Notes under the pieces: generated by a model
Told to the model about the DNA's origin: nothing
What the model saw: the letters and a program-made list of their open reading frames with translations, nothing else
The model's database searches: none
Shown: positions 23,510 to 33,000 of the stretch, one piece after another
How the letters are laid out: each line of letters begins with the position of its first letter
Position numbering within the stretch: the first letter of the stretch is position 1
Made by a program: the position numbers and the translations under genes
NCBI GenBank assembly: GCA_964411675.1
Contig: CAYPLR010000014.1
Span: 1-40,893, forward strand
Direction: 5' to 3'
Source of the DNA: JAAYBG01 sp964411675
GTDB lineage: Bacteria > Bacillota_I > Bacilli_A > ML615J-28 > CAG-698
Length of the DNA: 40,893 nt

Positions 23510-24774
23510 TGGATGTCAAGATTTATCCTGGTTTCGCTCAAGGGGAAGTGAATTGTCCTTATTCTAAAAGTATTATGCATCGGGCATTAATCTGCGCTAG
23601 TCTTGCTTCTGGATTAAGTGTGATTAACAATGTGACTCTTAGTGATGATATCATTGCAACCATTGATTGCTTACGAGTATTTGGTGCTGATATAAAAATA
23701 GCAGGAAACCAAATTATTGTAAAAGGAATCGAAGAAGGAAAAACCAAAAATAAAGTATTAGAAGTCAATGAATCTGCTTCTACACTACGATTTTTAATTC
23801 CTATTAGTACTTTGTTCTTTGATGAAGTTGTCTTTAAAGGTAAAAAAAGCCTTTTTAATCGTCCATTGATTGTTTATGAAGAGGTATTCAAAGGACAAAA
23901 ATTAAAATTTATCAAAGAAAATGCTCAATTAACTGTTTCTGGAAAATTAAGAAGTGGAGACTACCTATTAAATGGAAATTGCTCTAGTCAATTTTTTAGT
24001 GGTTTATTATTCTATCTTCCATTATTACCAGAATCATCAACAATAAGGATTAGAAAACCTTATTATTCTCAAGGTTATGTAGCATTAACCATTGATATCC
24101 TTAAAAAATTTGGGATTGAAATCATTCAAAAATCAAAATACGAATTACATATTCCTGGGAATCAAACCTATAAACCAGCCACCATTAGTAATGAAATTGA
24201 TTATTCTCATTTGGCCTTTTGGTTGGGATTAGCTACAATAAGTGGTAATCTCGTTTGTCACCAGGTAGATGGGGAAAGTAAACAACCTGATTTTAAAATC
24301 ATCAGGATTTTACAAAACGCAGATGTGAGAATCAGTCGAATTGGGAAATCGTTATTGTGTGAAAAATCAACCTTCACGCTAGATAATTTGGGGGTAGATA
24401 ACCAACCAGATTTGGGACCGATTCTTGCTTGTATTGCCAGTCAATCAAAAGAGGAAGTAACCCTAACTGGAGTAAAGAGATTAGTCAGTAAAGAATCGAA
24501 TCGTTTAAATGCAGTATGTAATAATTTACAGAATTTAAATATTGAAGTGACTAGGTTTTCCTTGGATAAGATTATGATTCATCCAGGAAAAGTAAAAGCC
24601 CTTGCCCCACTAGATAGTTACTCTGATCATCGTATATTCATGGCATTTGCTATTCTAGCGACAATAAGTGAAAATCCAGTGATTATTAAGAACTACGAAT
24701 GTATTCAAAAATCCTACCCTAACTTCTTAAGGGATTTAGCACAATTACAAATTAAATTTGAATACATCAAATAA
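23509..24774 (+). CDS. aroA: EPSP synthase (3-phosphoshikimate 1-carboxyvinyltransferase)
   Basis: AroA transfers the enolpyruvyl group of PEP to shikimate-3-phosphate. The 421-residue chain has two inverse alpha/beta domains. The N-terminal PYSKSIMHRALICASLASG holds K20 (the Lys22 equivalent of E. coli), and later blocks are QPDLGPILA and SDHRIFMAFAI. The glyphosate/PEP loop reads NESASTLRFLIP, so the residue equivalent to E. coli Gly96 is Ala90. In E. coli that Gly-to-Ala change lowers glyphosate sensitivity, and Ala is also the natural residue of class II enzymes such as CP4. Insensitivity here is inference. The ATG shares a base with the aroF stop. The overall sequence is diverged but shows the expected motifs. 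Confidence 0.93.
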   Translation: MDVKIYPGFAQGEVNCPYSKSIMHRALICASLASGLSVINNVTLSDDIIATIDCLRVFGADIKIAGNQIIVKGIEEGKTKNKVLEVNESASTLRFLIPISTLFFDEVVFKGKKSLFNRPLIVYEEVFKGQKLKFIKENAQLTVSGKLRSGDYLLNGNCSSQFFSGLLFYLPLLPESSTIRIRKPYYSQGYVALTIDILKKFGIEIIQKSKYELHIPGNQTYKPATISNEIDYSHLAFWLGLATISGNLVCHQVDGESKQPDFKIIRILQNADVRISRIGKSLLCEKSTFTLDNLGVDNQPDLGPILACIASQSKEEVTLTGVKRLVSKESNRLNAVCNNLQNLNIEVTRFSLDKIMIHPGKVKALAPLDSYSDHRIFMAFAILATISENPVIIKNYECIQKSYPNFLRDLAQLQIKFEYIK

Positions 24775-24784
24775 AGGAAAAAAT

Positions 24785-25174
24785 ATGAGACTTTGGCATT
24801 ATCAATTATTACCTTATATTCCTAACTTGCAACTCTTGTCACAATGGCGTGAGTTGAATTCCATTTATGTAAAACAAAATTCTCATATTCTTATTAATTA
24901 TTGCTATGAATATCCAATCGATCACCTTTTTTCTTATAGTCAATTAGTGATTGAGGAAATGAAGCGTCGTGGTTTTCAAATAAAAAGTTTTGAACATTAT
25001 CATCATTTTTTCGAGAATAAGAGCTATCAAGTCTTGAAATATCTATTTCCTAAACATCATAATCAAGAGTACTTGATTATTTGTTGTTACAATTTATATG
25101 AAAAATATCTTCGTGGGCAAAACTACAAAGGTGGAGATATCAACTATCTTATCGATATCATCAATAAGAGATAA
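24785..25174 (+). CDS. Pyrimidine-dimer DNA glycosylase-family (TIGR02328-like) protein
   Basis: A 129-residue protein starting MRLWHYQLLPYIPNLQLLSQ and continuing WRELN. This N-terminus matches the pyr_excise/TIGR02328 family related to phage T4 endonuclease V, in which the N-terminal residue, an Arg and a Glu in the WRE or YRE block are the active-site features. The middle (YSQLVIEEMKRRGF) corresponds to the helix with EM-x-RRG in the family. It is somewhat shorter than typical members as I recall them. It is 10 bases after aroA and 10 before glycerate kinase, with AAAGGA upstream. It is therefore embedded in the aro operon, although a DNA-repair activity has no obvious link with the pathway. 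The family call is moderately confident and enzymatic activity is unproven. Confidence 0.6.
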   Translation: MRLWHYQLLPYIPNLQLLSQWRELNSIYVKQNSHILINYCYEYPIDHLFSYSQLVIEEMKRRGFQIKSFEHYHHFFENKSYQVLKYLFPKHHNQEYLIICCYNLYEKYLRGQNYKGGDINYLIDIINKR

Positions 25175-25184
25175 TGGGAGTTAT

Positions 25185-26288
25185 ATGAAAGTACTAGCAA
25201 TCATCGATTCTTTTAAGGGGACATTAACTTCTAAAGAATTAGGCAAAATTACCAAAGAACAACTAACAAACAAAGGAATAGATTGTGATTATTTTCCCAT
25301 TTCTGATGGCGGAGATGGTTTTTTGGAATGCATTGAAGAACTAATTGATACAGAAAGGGTAGAATGCACTGTTTTCGATCCATTATTCCGTGAAGTTAAA
25401 GCCTATTATCTAAAAGATCAAGAAAATACAGTATATGTTGAAATGGCGCTAGCTAGTGGAATCAATTTATTACAACGACAAGAATTAAATCCCTATCAAA
25501 CTTCAACTTATGGTACAGGTCAATTAATTAAAAAGGCCATTGAAAATGGAGCAAATAAGATTATTGTTGGTATCGGTGGAAGTGCAACCAATGATGGGGG
25601 AACCGGGATGCTTGAAGCATTAGGTGTAAAATTCTTCCAAAACAACCAACTTCTAGAGAGAATGAACTCTCAACAACTAGATTTGATTACCACTATTGAT
25701 ACGACTGAATTTAAAAAACGAACAAAAGATATTGAATTTATTGTATTAAATGATGTGAAGAATCCTTTATTAGGACCTAGTGGAGCCACTTATATTTACT
25801 CCAAACAAAAGGGAAGCACACTTCATGATTTACCAATACTTGAAGCAAAAATGACTCACTATGTTCATGTTTGTATGAAAACATTTAACTATGATCATTC
25901 TTCATTCGCTGGCACAGGAGCTGCTGGAGGACTAGGCTTTGCCTTCAAAACCTTTACTAATGCTGTTTTTCACCAAGGAACTGGGTATGTACTAAAACTA
26001 ATGAATTTTAAAACCATCCTTGGTCAATATGATACCATCATTACTGGAGAAGGTAAGATTGATAGTCAAAGTCTATTGGGAAAAGTTGTTTTTGCAATCA
26101 AGAGTCAAGCAAAAGACAAAAAAGTGATTCTTGTATGTGCTATTAATGAATTAACAAAAGAGCAAATTCAAGAAAACGATATTGAAGAGGTGTACGCTAT
26201 TGTTCCTCGTTTTACTAGTGCTGAAGAATCCTTAAAGAATCCACATTATTTTTATAAACTTTTATGTAATCATATTAATTTAAAATAA
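25185..26288 (+). CDS. glxK: Glycerate kinase (GarK/GlxK type)
   Basis: Glycerate kinase phosphorylates D-glycerate to a phosphoglycerate with ATP. The 367-residue chain starts at ATG 25185 (GGGAG upstream) with the signature VLAIIDSFKGTLTSKELGK. It includes the phosphate-binding ISDGGDGFLE loop, IIVGIGGSATNDGGTGMLEA near residue 130, and the C-terminal TGEGKIDSQSLLGKVVFA. Length is normal for the class I type. It is the last gene of the aro operon and precedes a strong terminator. A link to serine or PEP supply (glycerate to 2-phosphoglycerate to PEP, a shikimate-pathway substrate) is possible but is inference. GarK and GlxK cannot be told apart from the sequence. Confidence 0.88.
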   Translation: MKVLAIIDSFKGTLTSKELGKITKEQLTNKGIDCDYFPISDGGDGFLECIEELIDTERVECTVFDPLFREVKAYYLKDQENTVYVEMALASGINLLQRQELNPYQTSTYGTGQLIKKAIENGANKIIVGIGGSATNDGGTGMLEALGVKFFQNNQLLERMNSQQLDLITTIDTTEFKKRTKDIEFIVLNDVKNPLLGPSGATYIYSKQKGSTLHDLPILEAKMTHYVHVCMKTFNYDHSSFAGTGAAGGLGFAFKTFTNAVFHQGTGYVLKLMNFKTILGQYDTIITGEGKIDSQSLLGKVVFAIKSQAKDKKVILVCAINELTKEQIQENDIEEVYAIVPRFTSAEESLKNPHYFYKLLCNHINLK

Positions 26289-26290
26289 AA

Positions 26291-26322
26291 AGCTAAATAG
26301 AAAATCTATTTAGCTATTTTTT
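26291..26322. terminator. Bidirectional terminator at the aro operon end
   Basis: Perfect 10-base stem AGCTAAATAG (26291-26300) with CTATTTAGCT (26306-26315), then a T-run; A-rich DNA on the other side serves the convergent transporter gene. Confidence 0.9.
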
Positions 26323-27640
26323 ATATGACAATAAATAGTAATAATAAAGAAGTTACCAGTAAACTTCCTGTTAGGATTAATCCGTATTTGGTAAAACGTA
26401 AGAATGAGAAATCAATTCCTTGATCTTTTAATATCGTCATCCACATAATTCCTGCAAGTGCCCCAACAGGAGTCAGAAAAGCACCAATATTAGAACCAAT
26501 AATCGTAGCATAGATTCCAAGAGGTAATAACTCTGTACTTAATCCAGGTAAAAGATAAGAATAAGCCAAAGTCATTGGAATATTATTGATGACATTATCC
26601 GTTAATGTTGAAGTAATTCCATAAACAAAGATTGTTTTTAGATTACTATTAGCACTGATATTAGATAATGCAGTAGAAATTTTTTCCATCACTTGATGTT
26701 CTTGAAGGGATAAGACAATGGTGAACATTGAAATCACAAAGAAAATCAAATTCCAAGGAGCTCGTCGATAGCTTCTTTTTATAATACATTGTCCTTTGCG
26801 CATGAAATCACTAATCGTAACAATAATTAGTAACAAAAGACTAGATAGTAAAGCAATCAACCACATTTCCATTTTTATATATTTAGAAACAGCCAATAGA
26901 ATGGTACAAGCAAATAAAATGATAATTGCAGTAATCGTTAGAAATTTATTTTTTATCGTTACTTTAATCGGTGAAGGAGGAGTAAATTTTTGTTTTAAAT
27001 TATGATTAAACAAAAGTAGTAGGACTCCAATCGACACAACTCCTGCACCCAAGGTAGGAATCACCATGATTTTGAAGTATTCAAGAAAATCAATATTGAA
27101 GACTGAAGCAAGATAAATATTCGTTGGATTTCCTATATAAAGCATCATGCTATAGGTGTTGGCAACAACAAATTCCATGACAAGATAAGGAATCGGATTT
27201 ATTTTTGCCGCTCTTGTGAAATAACAGATAAATAAAGTGAAGGTAATGATAATAATATCATTGCTTGTGAAAACAGTAAGAATAGCGATGATTGCATATA
27301 AGATAAAAAACAACTTATATTGTGAACCTTTTACCAAAGAAACAGCTTTGATAGCGATATAGTTGAAAAAATTACATTCATCAAGAATAATGGAAATTAA
27401 AGAAACACTAATAAAAAGGACAAGAATTTTTAATGGATTTAACGAATTATTCGCTAATAAGCTTGTTATTAGTACTTTAATGGGTAATAGTCCGAGAATT
27501 AAAATGAGTAGCGCTCCCAAAGAAGAGATAATCCAAAAAGAATCAAAATGCTTATTCCCGATCTTAATAACAGGTTTTTTTAAAATAAAAATAATCATTA
27601 TAATACAAGTGAGTAAACTAATACTCAAAGTTAACAACAT
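26321..27640 (-). CDS. ArsB/NhaD-type (IT superfamily) ion transporter
   Basis: A 439-residue polytopic membrane protein with about 11 or more helices. It has the two re-entrant-loop signatures of the ion-transporter superfamily (ArsB, NhaD, SLC13/CitM). The first half carries FTSNDIIIITFTLFI and MMLYIGNPTNIYLAS. The second half repeats the pattern with STLTDNVINNIPMTL and ATIIGSNIGAFLTPVGALAG. The conserved N-D/N-N pairs and G-x-N/P-x-N turns coordinate cations or anions in the family. Substrates range from arsenite to Na+/H+ or dicarboxylates, and none can be chosen here. No arsR or arsC is adjacent. The start at ATG 27640 follows AGGAAG, with a promoter 25-50 bases upstream. The gene is monocistronic. 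Confidence 0.75.
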   Translation of the reverse strand: MLLTLSISLLTCIIMIIFILKKPVIKIGNKHFDSFWIISSLGALLILILGLLPIKVLITSLLANNSLNPLKILVLFISVSLISIILDECNFFNYIAIKAVSLVKGSQYKLFFILYAIIAILTVFTSNDIIIITFTLFICYFTRAAKINPIPYLVMEFVVANTYSMMLYIGNPTNIYLASVFNIDFLEYFKIMVIPTLGAGVVSIGVLLLLFNHNLKQKFTPPSPIKVTIKNKFLTITAIIILFACTILLAVSKYIKMEMWLIALLSSLLLLIIVTISDFMRKGQCIIKRSYRRAPWNLIFFVISMFTIVLSLQEHQVMEKISTALSNISANSNLKTIFVYGITSTLTDNVINNIPMTLAYSYLLPGLSTELLPLGIYATIIGSNIGAFLTPVGALAGIMWMTILKDQGIDFSFLRFTKYGLILTGSLLVTSLLLLFIVI

Positions 27641-27663
27641 GGTAACACTTCCTAAGCAGCAAA

Positions 27664-27692
27664 ATTATACAACTTTGTTTGTATGAAAGCAA
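27664..27692 (-). promoter_or_regulatory. Promoter of the ArsB/NhaD-type transporter gene
   Basis: Minus strand TTGCTT (27687-27692), 17-base spacer, TATAAT (27664-27669). Confidence 0.55.
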
Positions 27693-27764
27693 TAGATTTT
27701 TGACAAAACGAATGGCATGCAAAAAAACGAAAAAAAATGGTATAATATAATTGTATAAAAATAT

Positions 27765-27803
27765 AAACTTATGCTTTTAAAAAAATAAGTTTTGGTGTAT
27801 AAT
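27765..27803 (+). promoter_or_regulatory. pdxS promoter region with inverted repeat
   Basis: A TATAAT box (27798-27803) lies 34 bases before pdxS with only a weak -35 (TTTTAA, 27775-27780). An inverted repeat AAACTTAT (27765-27772)/ATAAGTTT (27785-27792) brackets the -35 and could be an operator. Confidence 0.45.
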
Positions 27804-27836
27804 ATGATAAACAAATATGGATATAGGAGAATAAAT

Positions 27837-28712
27837 ATGGAAAGATATGAATTAAATAAGAATTTAGCACAAATGTTGAAGGGTGGCGTGATTATGGATG
27901 TCACTACTGTGGAAGAAGCACTGATTGCAGAAAGAGCTGGAGCTGTTGCAGTAATGGCTTTGGAAAGAGTTCCTTCTGATATTCGTAAAGAAGGTGGAGT
28001 TGCTCGTATGAGTGATCCAAAAATGATTAAAGAAATCAAAGCAGCTGTCAGCATTCCTGTAATGGCAAAAGTAAGAATTGGCCATATTGTTGAAGCTCAA
28101 ATTTTGGAAGCTTTAGGAATCGATTATATTGATGAATCAGAAGTATTAACACCTGCTGATGACTTATACCATATCAATAAACACGAATTTAAAATTCCTT
28201 TTGTTTGTGGTGCTCGAAATATTGGGGAAGCATTACGTCGAATTGGCGAAGGTGCAAGTATGATTAGAACCAAGGGCGAAGCAGGAACAGGAAATGTTGT
28301 TGAAGCAGTAAGACACATGCGAACCATGATGTCAGCAATCAACACATTAAAAAACTTACCAAAAGAAGAATTAATGACATTTGCAAAAGATAATAATGCT
28401 CCATATGATTTAGTTTGTTGGGTAGCAGAACATGGAAAATTACCAGTAGTTAATTTTGCTGCCGGTGGTGTAGCAACCCCTGCTGATGCTGCTTTAATGA
28501 TGCAATTAGGTAGCGAAGGCGTTTTTGTTGGTTCAGGAATCTTCAAGTCAGAAGAACCTGAAAGGATGGCAAAAGCCATAGTGAAAGCTGTTGCTTTTTA
28601 TAATGATCCAAAAATTGTTGCTGAAGTATCAGAAAATTTACCAAAAGCAATGAAGGGTATGGCGATTGAAAGCATTCCGGAGGAACAACGATTAGATAAA
28701 CGTGGTTGGTAA
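27837..28712 (+). CDS. pdxS: Pyridoxal 5'-phosphate synthase, PdxS subunit
   Basis: PdxS condenses ribose-5-phosphate, glyceraldehyde-3-phosphate and ammonia from PdxT to make PLP directly. At 291 residues it has the expected length. The N-terminal NLAQMLKGGVIMDVTTVEEA, the active-site lysine block MAKVRIGHIVEAQILEALG, the phosphate loop GEAGTGNVVEAVRHMR, and the C-terminal NFAAGGVATPADAALMMQLG are all diagnostic. The start at ATG 27837 follows TAGGAGA; an upstream in-frame start is less likely. pdxT begins one base after the stop. Twelve PdxS and twelve PdxT subunits form the complex in other bacteria. It supplies cofactor to PLP enzymes such as cysK in this window. Confidence 0.97.
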   Translation: MERYELNKNLAQMLKGGVIMDVTTVEEALIAERAGAVAVMALERVPSDIRKEGGVARMSDPKMIKEIKAAVSIPVMAKVRIGHIVEAQILEALGIDYIDESEVLTPADDLYHINKHEFKIPFVCGARNIGEALRRIGEGASMIRTKGEAGTGNVVEAVRHMRTMMSAINTLKNLPKEELMTFAKDNNAPYDLVCWVAEHGKLPVVNFAAGGVATPADAALMMQLGSEGVFVGSGIFKSEEPERMAKAIVKAVAFYNDPKIVAEVSENLPKAMKGMAIESIPEEQRLDKRGW

Positions 28713-28713
28713 A

Positions 28714-29283
28714 ATGATAATAGGAATTTTAGGATATCAAGGCTCTGTAATCGAACATCAAAGAATGATCGAATTATTAGGAGTAGAATATCGAATGATA
28801 AAAAAACCTGAAGATTTGCTGGGAATTGATGGAATTATTTTCCCTGGTGGGGAAAGTACCACGATTTCAAAATTAATGCATATTTTTGGTCTATTTACCC
28901 CATTACAAGATGCCATAGCAAACGGGCTTCCTGTTTTTGGAACATGTGCAGGAATGATTTTATTGGCAAAAGAAGTCATTGGTGAGGAGTCTCATTTAGG
29001 ACTAATGAATATTAAGGTCCGTCGTAATGCGTATGGAAGCCAAATAGATTCTTTTCGTACGTTTGCGGTTATTCCCGAGTTTTCTTTCCATGAAATACCA
29101 CTGGTATTTATCAGGGCTCCATGGATTGAAGAGGTGGGAGAAAACGTAAAGATTATTTGTAAGTTAGAAAATCGTATTGTTTGTGCACAGGAGAACAATA
29201 TTCTTGTTGCTTCATTTCATCCAGAATTAACCAATGATTTAAGTGCTCATCGATATTTTTTAAACATGATTGAAAAAAAGTAA
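28714..29283 (+). CDS. pdxT: Pyridoxal 5'-phosphate synthase, glutaminase subunit PdxT
   Basis: PdxT hydrolyses glutamine and channels ammonia to PdxS. The 189-residue chain starts at ATG 28714. Class I glutamine amidotransferase residues are present: C78 in FGTCAGMILLA, with H169 and E171 in SFHPELTND. FPGGESTTISKLM is the family oxyanion and glycine loop. There is no clear ribosome site just before the start and the gap to pdxS is one base, so translation is probably coupled. It is followed 13 bases later by a GNAT gene and then a long membrane protein gene, suggesting a four-gene operon. Confidence 0.96.
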   Translation: MIIGILGYQGSVIEHQRMIELLGVEYRMIKKPEDLLGIDGIIFPGGESTTISKLMHIFGLFTPLQDAIANGLPVFGTCAGMILLAKEVIGEESHLGLMNIKVRRNAYGSQIDSFRTFAVIPEFSFHEIPLVFIRAPWIEEVGENVKIICKLENRIVCAQENNILVASFHPELTNDLSAHRYFLNMIEKK

Positions 29284-29296
29284 AGGGTAATAGGAT

Positions 29297-29986
29297 ATGA
29301 AAGATAGCAGTATTGAACTAATTAAAAAACATTTCTGTTTAGATGACAGCAAACTAGAAAAAGGTAGTAATGTAATCGGGTTTTCTGAACAATTAAAAAA
29401 AGAAATCATGCTATTTGAATTATTTAAAAATTTTATCATTTATTCTGATATCAATATCTTCGATATTATTAAAAAAAACAAAAGAATGACAATTGACAAA
29501 GCTACAAAAATAATTGGCAAAAACTCTGAAATCGATGTAATGAACGATGAAAGATATTATTTTTTGGATGAAGAAACAAAATGGAAGCCTCAACATACAG
29601 AAGGGTTAACCATTAGAAATCTAAAAGAGGAAGATAAAAAAATTGTTGAAACATTAAAGAAAAAATGTAAAAGCAATGAAGTAGAAATGGGACAAGTGAA
29701 TTTGTATGATATTTGCCCTATTGGAGGCTTTATCGGTAATAAATTAGTAGGAATTGCCAGTATATTGAATATCGATGAAATTTATGATATTGGTGTGATT
29801 GTTCATCCTCAACATCGTAATTTAGGTATTGGTAGAAGTTTGGTGACTCACGTAATTGCCTATAGCATAATTCATAATAAAGTCGTTAGGTACCTTACTA
29901 CAACAAAAAATGGTAGTAGTATGGGAATTGCCAAAGCATTAGACTTGCCAGAAATCGTTAGATATCGTAAAATTAAACTAAAGTAA
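29297..29986 (+). CDS. GNAT-family acetyltransferase with N-terminal extension
   Basis: A 229-residue protein whose second half is a GNAT domain. Residues about 120-225 include PIGGFIGNKLVGIASILNID (strand pair before motif A), GVIVHPQHRNLGIGRSLVTH (motif A, acetyl-CoA pyrophosphate loop HRNLGIG), and a final strand pair at the C-terminus. The first 120 residues are helical and lysine-rich and are not recognised. It sits between pdxT (13 bases) and the giant membrane protein gene (44 bases) without an obvious promoter or terminator, so it is likely cotranscribed. AGGGTAATAGGAT is the ribosome region. The substrate is unknown, and its place in a PLP operon does not identify it. Confidence 0.7.
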   Translation: MKDSSIELIKKHFCLDDSKLEKGSNVIGFSEQLKKEIMLFELFKNFIIYSDINIFDIIKKNKRMTIDKATKIIGKNSEIDVMNDERYYFLDEETKWKPQHTEGLTIRNLKEEDKKIVETLKKKCKSNEVEMGQVNLYDICPIGGFIGNKLVGIASILNIDEIYDIGVIVHPQHRNLGIGRSLVTHVIAYSIIHNKVVRYLTTTKNGSSMGIAKALDLPEIVRYRKIKLK

Positions 29987-30030
29987 TATAGTTTTAAACA
30001 TATAAATATGTTCTAGAAAAGGAGAAAAAA

Positions 30031-33000
30031 ATGCTATACACTGATTTGATTTTATATTTCAATGTTGCTGTAATCGCTATAATTGGTTTGGGAGCATTAA
30101 TTGGATTTGCTCGAGGAGCATTTAAATCAATTTACAGTTTTATTGTTTTTGTAGGCTTATTAGTATTGGGATGGTTCCTTACTCCAATTATTGCTAAGGC
30201 AATGATGAATTTTGATTTATCAAAAATTTATGCCTTTCAGGTAGATGGAGTGACGATTACGAAACTGAACGATTCGATTGCACTCATTGCAGGATCGATA
30301 TTTCCTGATATGGAAAATGTAATTGTATCGGGTAGTTTGGCTTATGAATTGGTCTATGAATTAATCTTCATGGTGATTAGAATTGTTAGTTTTGTGATTT
30401 GGTTAGTTTTAATGGCAACCATTATTAAAGTGATTGTTAAGATTATTCAAGCAATTATTCTAGGTAAAAAAGCAAAAGAGAAGAAAAAAGCTGGATCGCG
30501 TTTTATTGGTTTGATTGTAGGTGCAGTTCATGGCTTGGCAATTGTTTTTATTATCAGTGTTATTTTGTCTGGTGTAGCTGCTGTTGCTCCTGTCTTAGCT
30601 ATTTCAGCTCCTAACGAAGAAGAACTTGATTTTAATCTAATGATAAACGATGAAAAAATTTATCTTGGAAATGTGGAAGTTAGTAATCCGAATACCACAG
30701 AAGAACTAGTAAAATTCTTGGGTGAATATCGTAGCACACTGGGAGGAAAAGTTTCTGGTCTATTCAAGATCGATCAACGACCATTTGATGAATATATTTT
30801 CTCAGGTATGCTTACTTTAAAATTTAATGACCAAAAAGTTCGTTTGATGGATGATTTAAGAATAGTGGTTAATATTTATGCGACCTTAAAAGAAAATATC
30901 ACAGGAGAAATTAATTTAGAAAGTGTCATGGCTTTGGATGAAGTCGTACTAAATGAAATTTTTAGTCATGTTTCTGAACTAGATTTAATTGGTGTTGCCA
31001 TTCCTGTTGGAGTTGAATATTTATACAAACAAACAGAAGAAATTTCTGAAGAAACATACAATGCACTTATCGCTGATATTTTAGAAGTCGATTTTACTGC
31101 TGAATTAAATCATTTAAAAACAGCATTAATCGCTGCTAATAATGCTGGCTTATTTGCAAAACATGAAAACAATCAATATTTATTAACTTTAAATATTACT
31201 GAAGTACATACTATTTTTTCAAATCTTGGGAAATTAGAATTGGTTGAATTGCTTGGAGAAGTGGGCATTGAATTTTTACTAAACAGTGAAAAAGCGAATG
31301 CGTTCTTTGAAAAAAATAATATTGATCAGACAAGCCTTAATTTTATAAATGTGAATATTGCTACTGAAATTAGCAATTTAGGTGAAATCTATGAATCATT
31401 TCGGGGATTAAATCTTAGTTATGACACGGAAGGAAAATTGGTTTTTGATGCTGTTACTGATCTAGCAATCAATGCTTTTGCTTCTGCCATCTATGATTCA
31501 CAATTATTAGCCAATAATAGTGGCTTGTTGGCAAAAACTGTTGTTACAGTGATGCCAGCAGAATTCCAATCTATTCTAGAAGTGGAAGATTTAAATGAAA
31601 TAGATTTTGTTTCCCTATTATCATTGGGTAATGTGTTATTAAAAGCAAACATTATGGATTCTGAACATTTTGATCCAAAAGATTTATTAACAGAGGCAAA
31701 TATTGAAGCTATTTCTGAGTACATATCTTCTTCTGAACTATTAAGTTCAAATGTTGGTGCTCTACTAGAAACGTTACTTACCCAAGCAGGTATGCCAATT
31801 ACACTTGAAATATCGGAAGATATTGTTTGGTCAGGAGCAGAAGGCAAAGTTGAACTGGATGCTTTATTCCATTCCGCTAAAATCTTATTGGAAAAAGATC
31901 ATTTGCCAGAAGATTTGTTTACTTTAACGGAAACAGAATTGGATAATATGCTTGCTTCTACAGTCATTGCCCAAGCGATGGTTAAGATCATAGAAGCAGA
32001 AACCACAGCAGGGGGTAGTTTAGAAGGATTTTTAATCATTGATCGTGTTGATGAATGGTACGATACTTATCAAGGTAGCCTCAGAATTGATGGGCAATTA
32101 CGAAAATTGTTTGCTTCATCTAAAATTTTATTTGGAGAGAATCCAGATTTTAGTGATATGGACCATTTAATCAATGGAAACAATCTATTATCACTCACTA
32201 TAGATGACATTGATTTGTTAGTGGATTCGATTATCTTAAAAGATTCATTGGCCAATCAACTTATTAAAGTTGGTATAGAGGGTGTTTTAAGTGTGAATAT
32301 AGCATTATTTGCAAACGAATGGAATTCAGAAATTAAAAACTTTATTCTTGGTGCAAAAGTATTATTTGGTGATGATGTTGATTTAAATAATATCACTTTA
32401 AATGTAGATGATGTCATTGAATTGAGTTTAACGGATATGGATAAAGTTGTAAATTCTATCATTTTAGTGGATACTGCTGTTGACAAAATCACAGAATTAT
32501 CAGCAACTGGTGGTTCAATGCAAGGAGTATTAATCATTCCAACCAATCTACATAAGGAAGACTATCGGGGAACTAGTGGTGAATTAAAGAATTTCTTAAT
32601 GGCTGCCAAGATTATAAAAGGTACGGGTTCAATTGAAAATGTAACGTTCGATGTTGATCAATTTTTAGGTCCTAATCAAGAAGAATTATTGAATTCGAAA
32701 ATATTTGAGGCGTCTGCAATTGCATTCATCAAGGAATCTGATAAATTAGTAGTGCCACAAACTTCAGAGACGATAAAATTCTACTATTTAACCGATACAA
32801 GCATTGTTTGGGAAAGAACCTATATAGGTAATACAATAACGGATATAGGCGAATTACGTAAATTATTAGCTGGCGTTTCTGAGATAATCGGTACTAGCAG
32901 CTTCGCTGATTTAACCTTTACTATGGATACTATGCTAACGGTGAACTTTGATCAAGTCTTAGAATCAAGAGTGCTAGAAGCAACCATTGCAGCGATGATC

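Noticed and set aside
28124..28579. 151-residue minus-strand frame inside pdxS
   Set aside because: It lies fully antisense to a highly conserved gene; a shadow of its codon bias.
31491..31847. 118-residue minus-strand frame inside the giant membrane protein gene
   Set aside because: It is serine-rich antisense shadow of the repeat region with no ribosome site or known motif.
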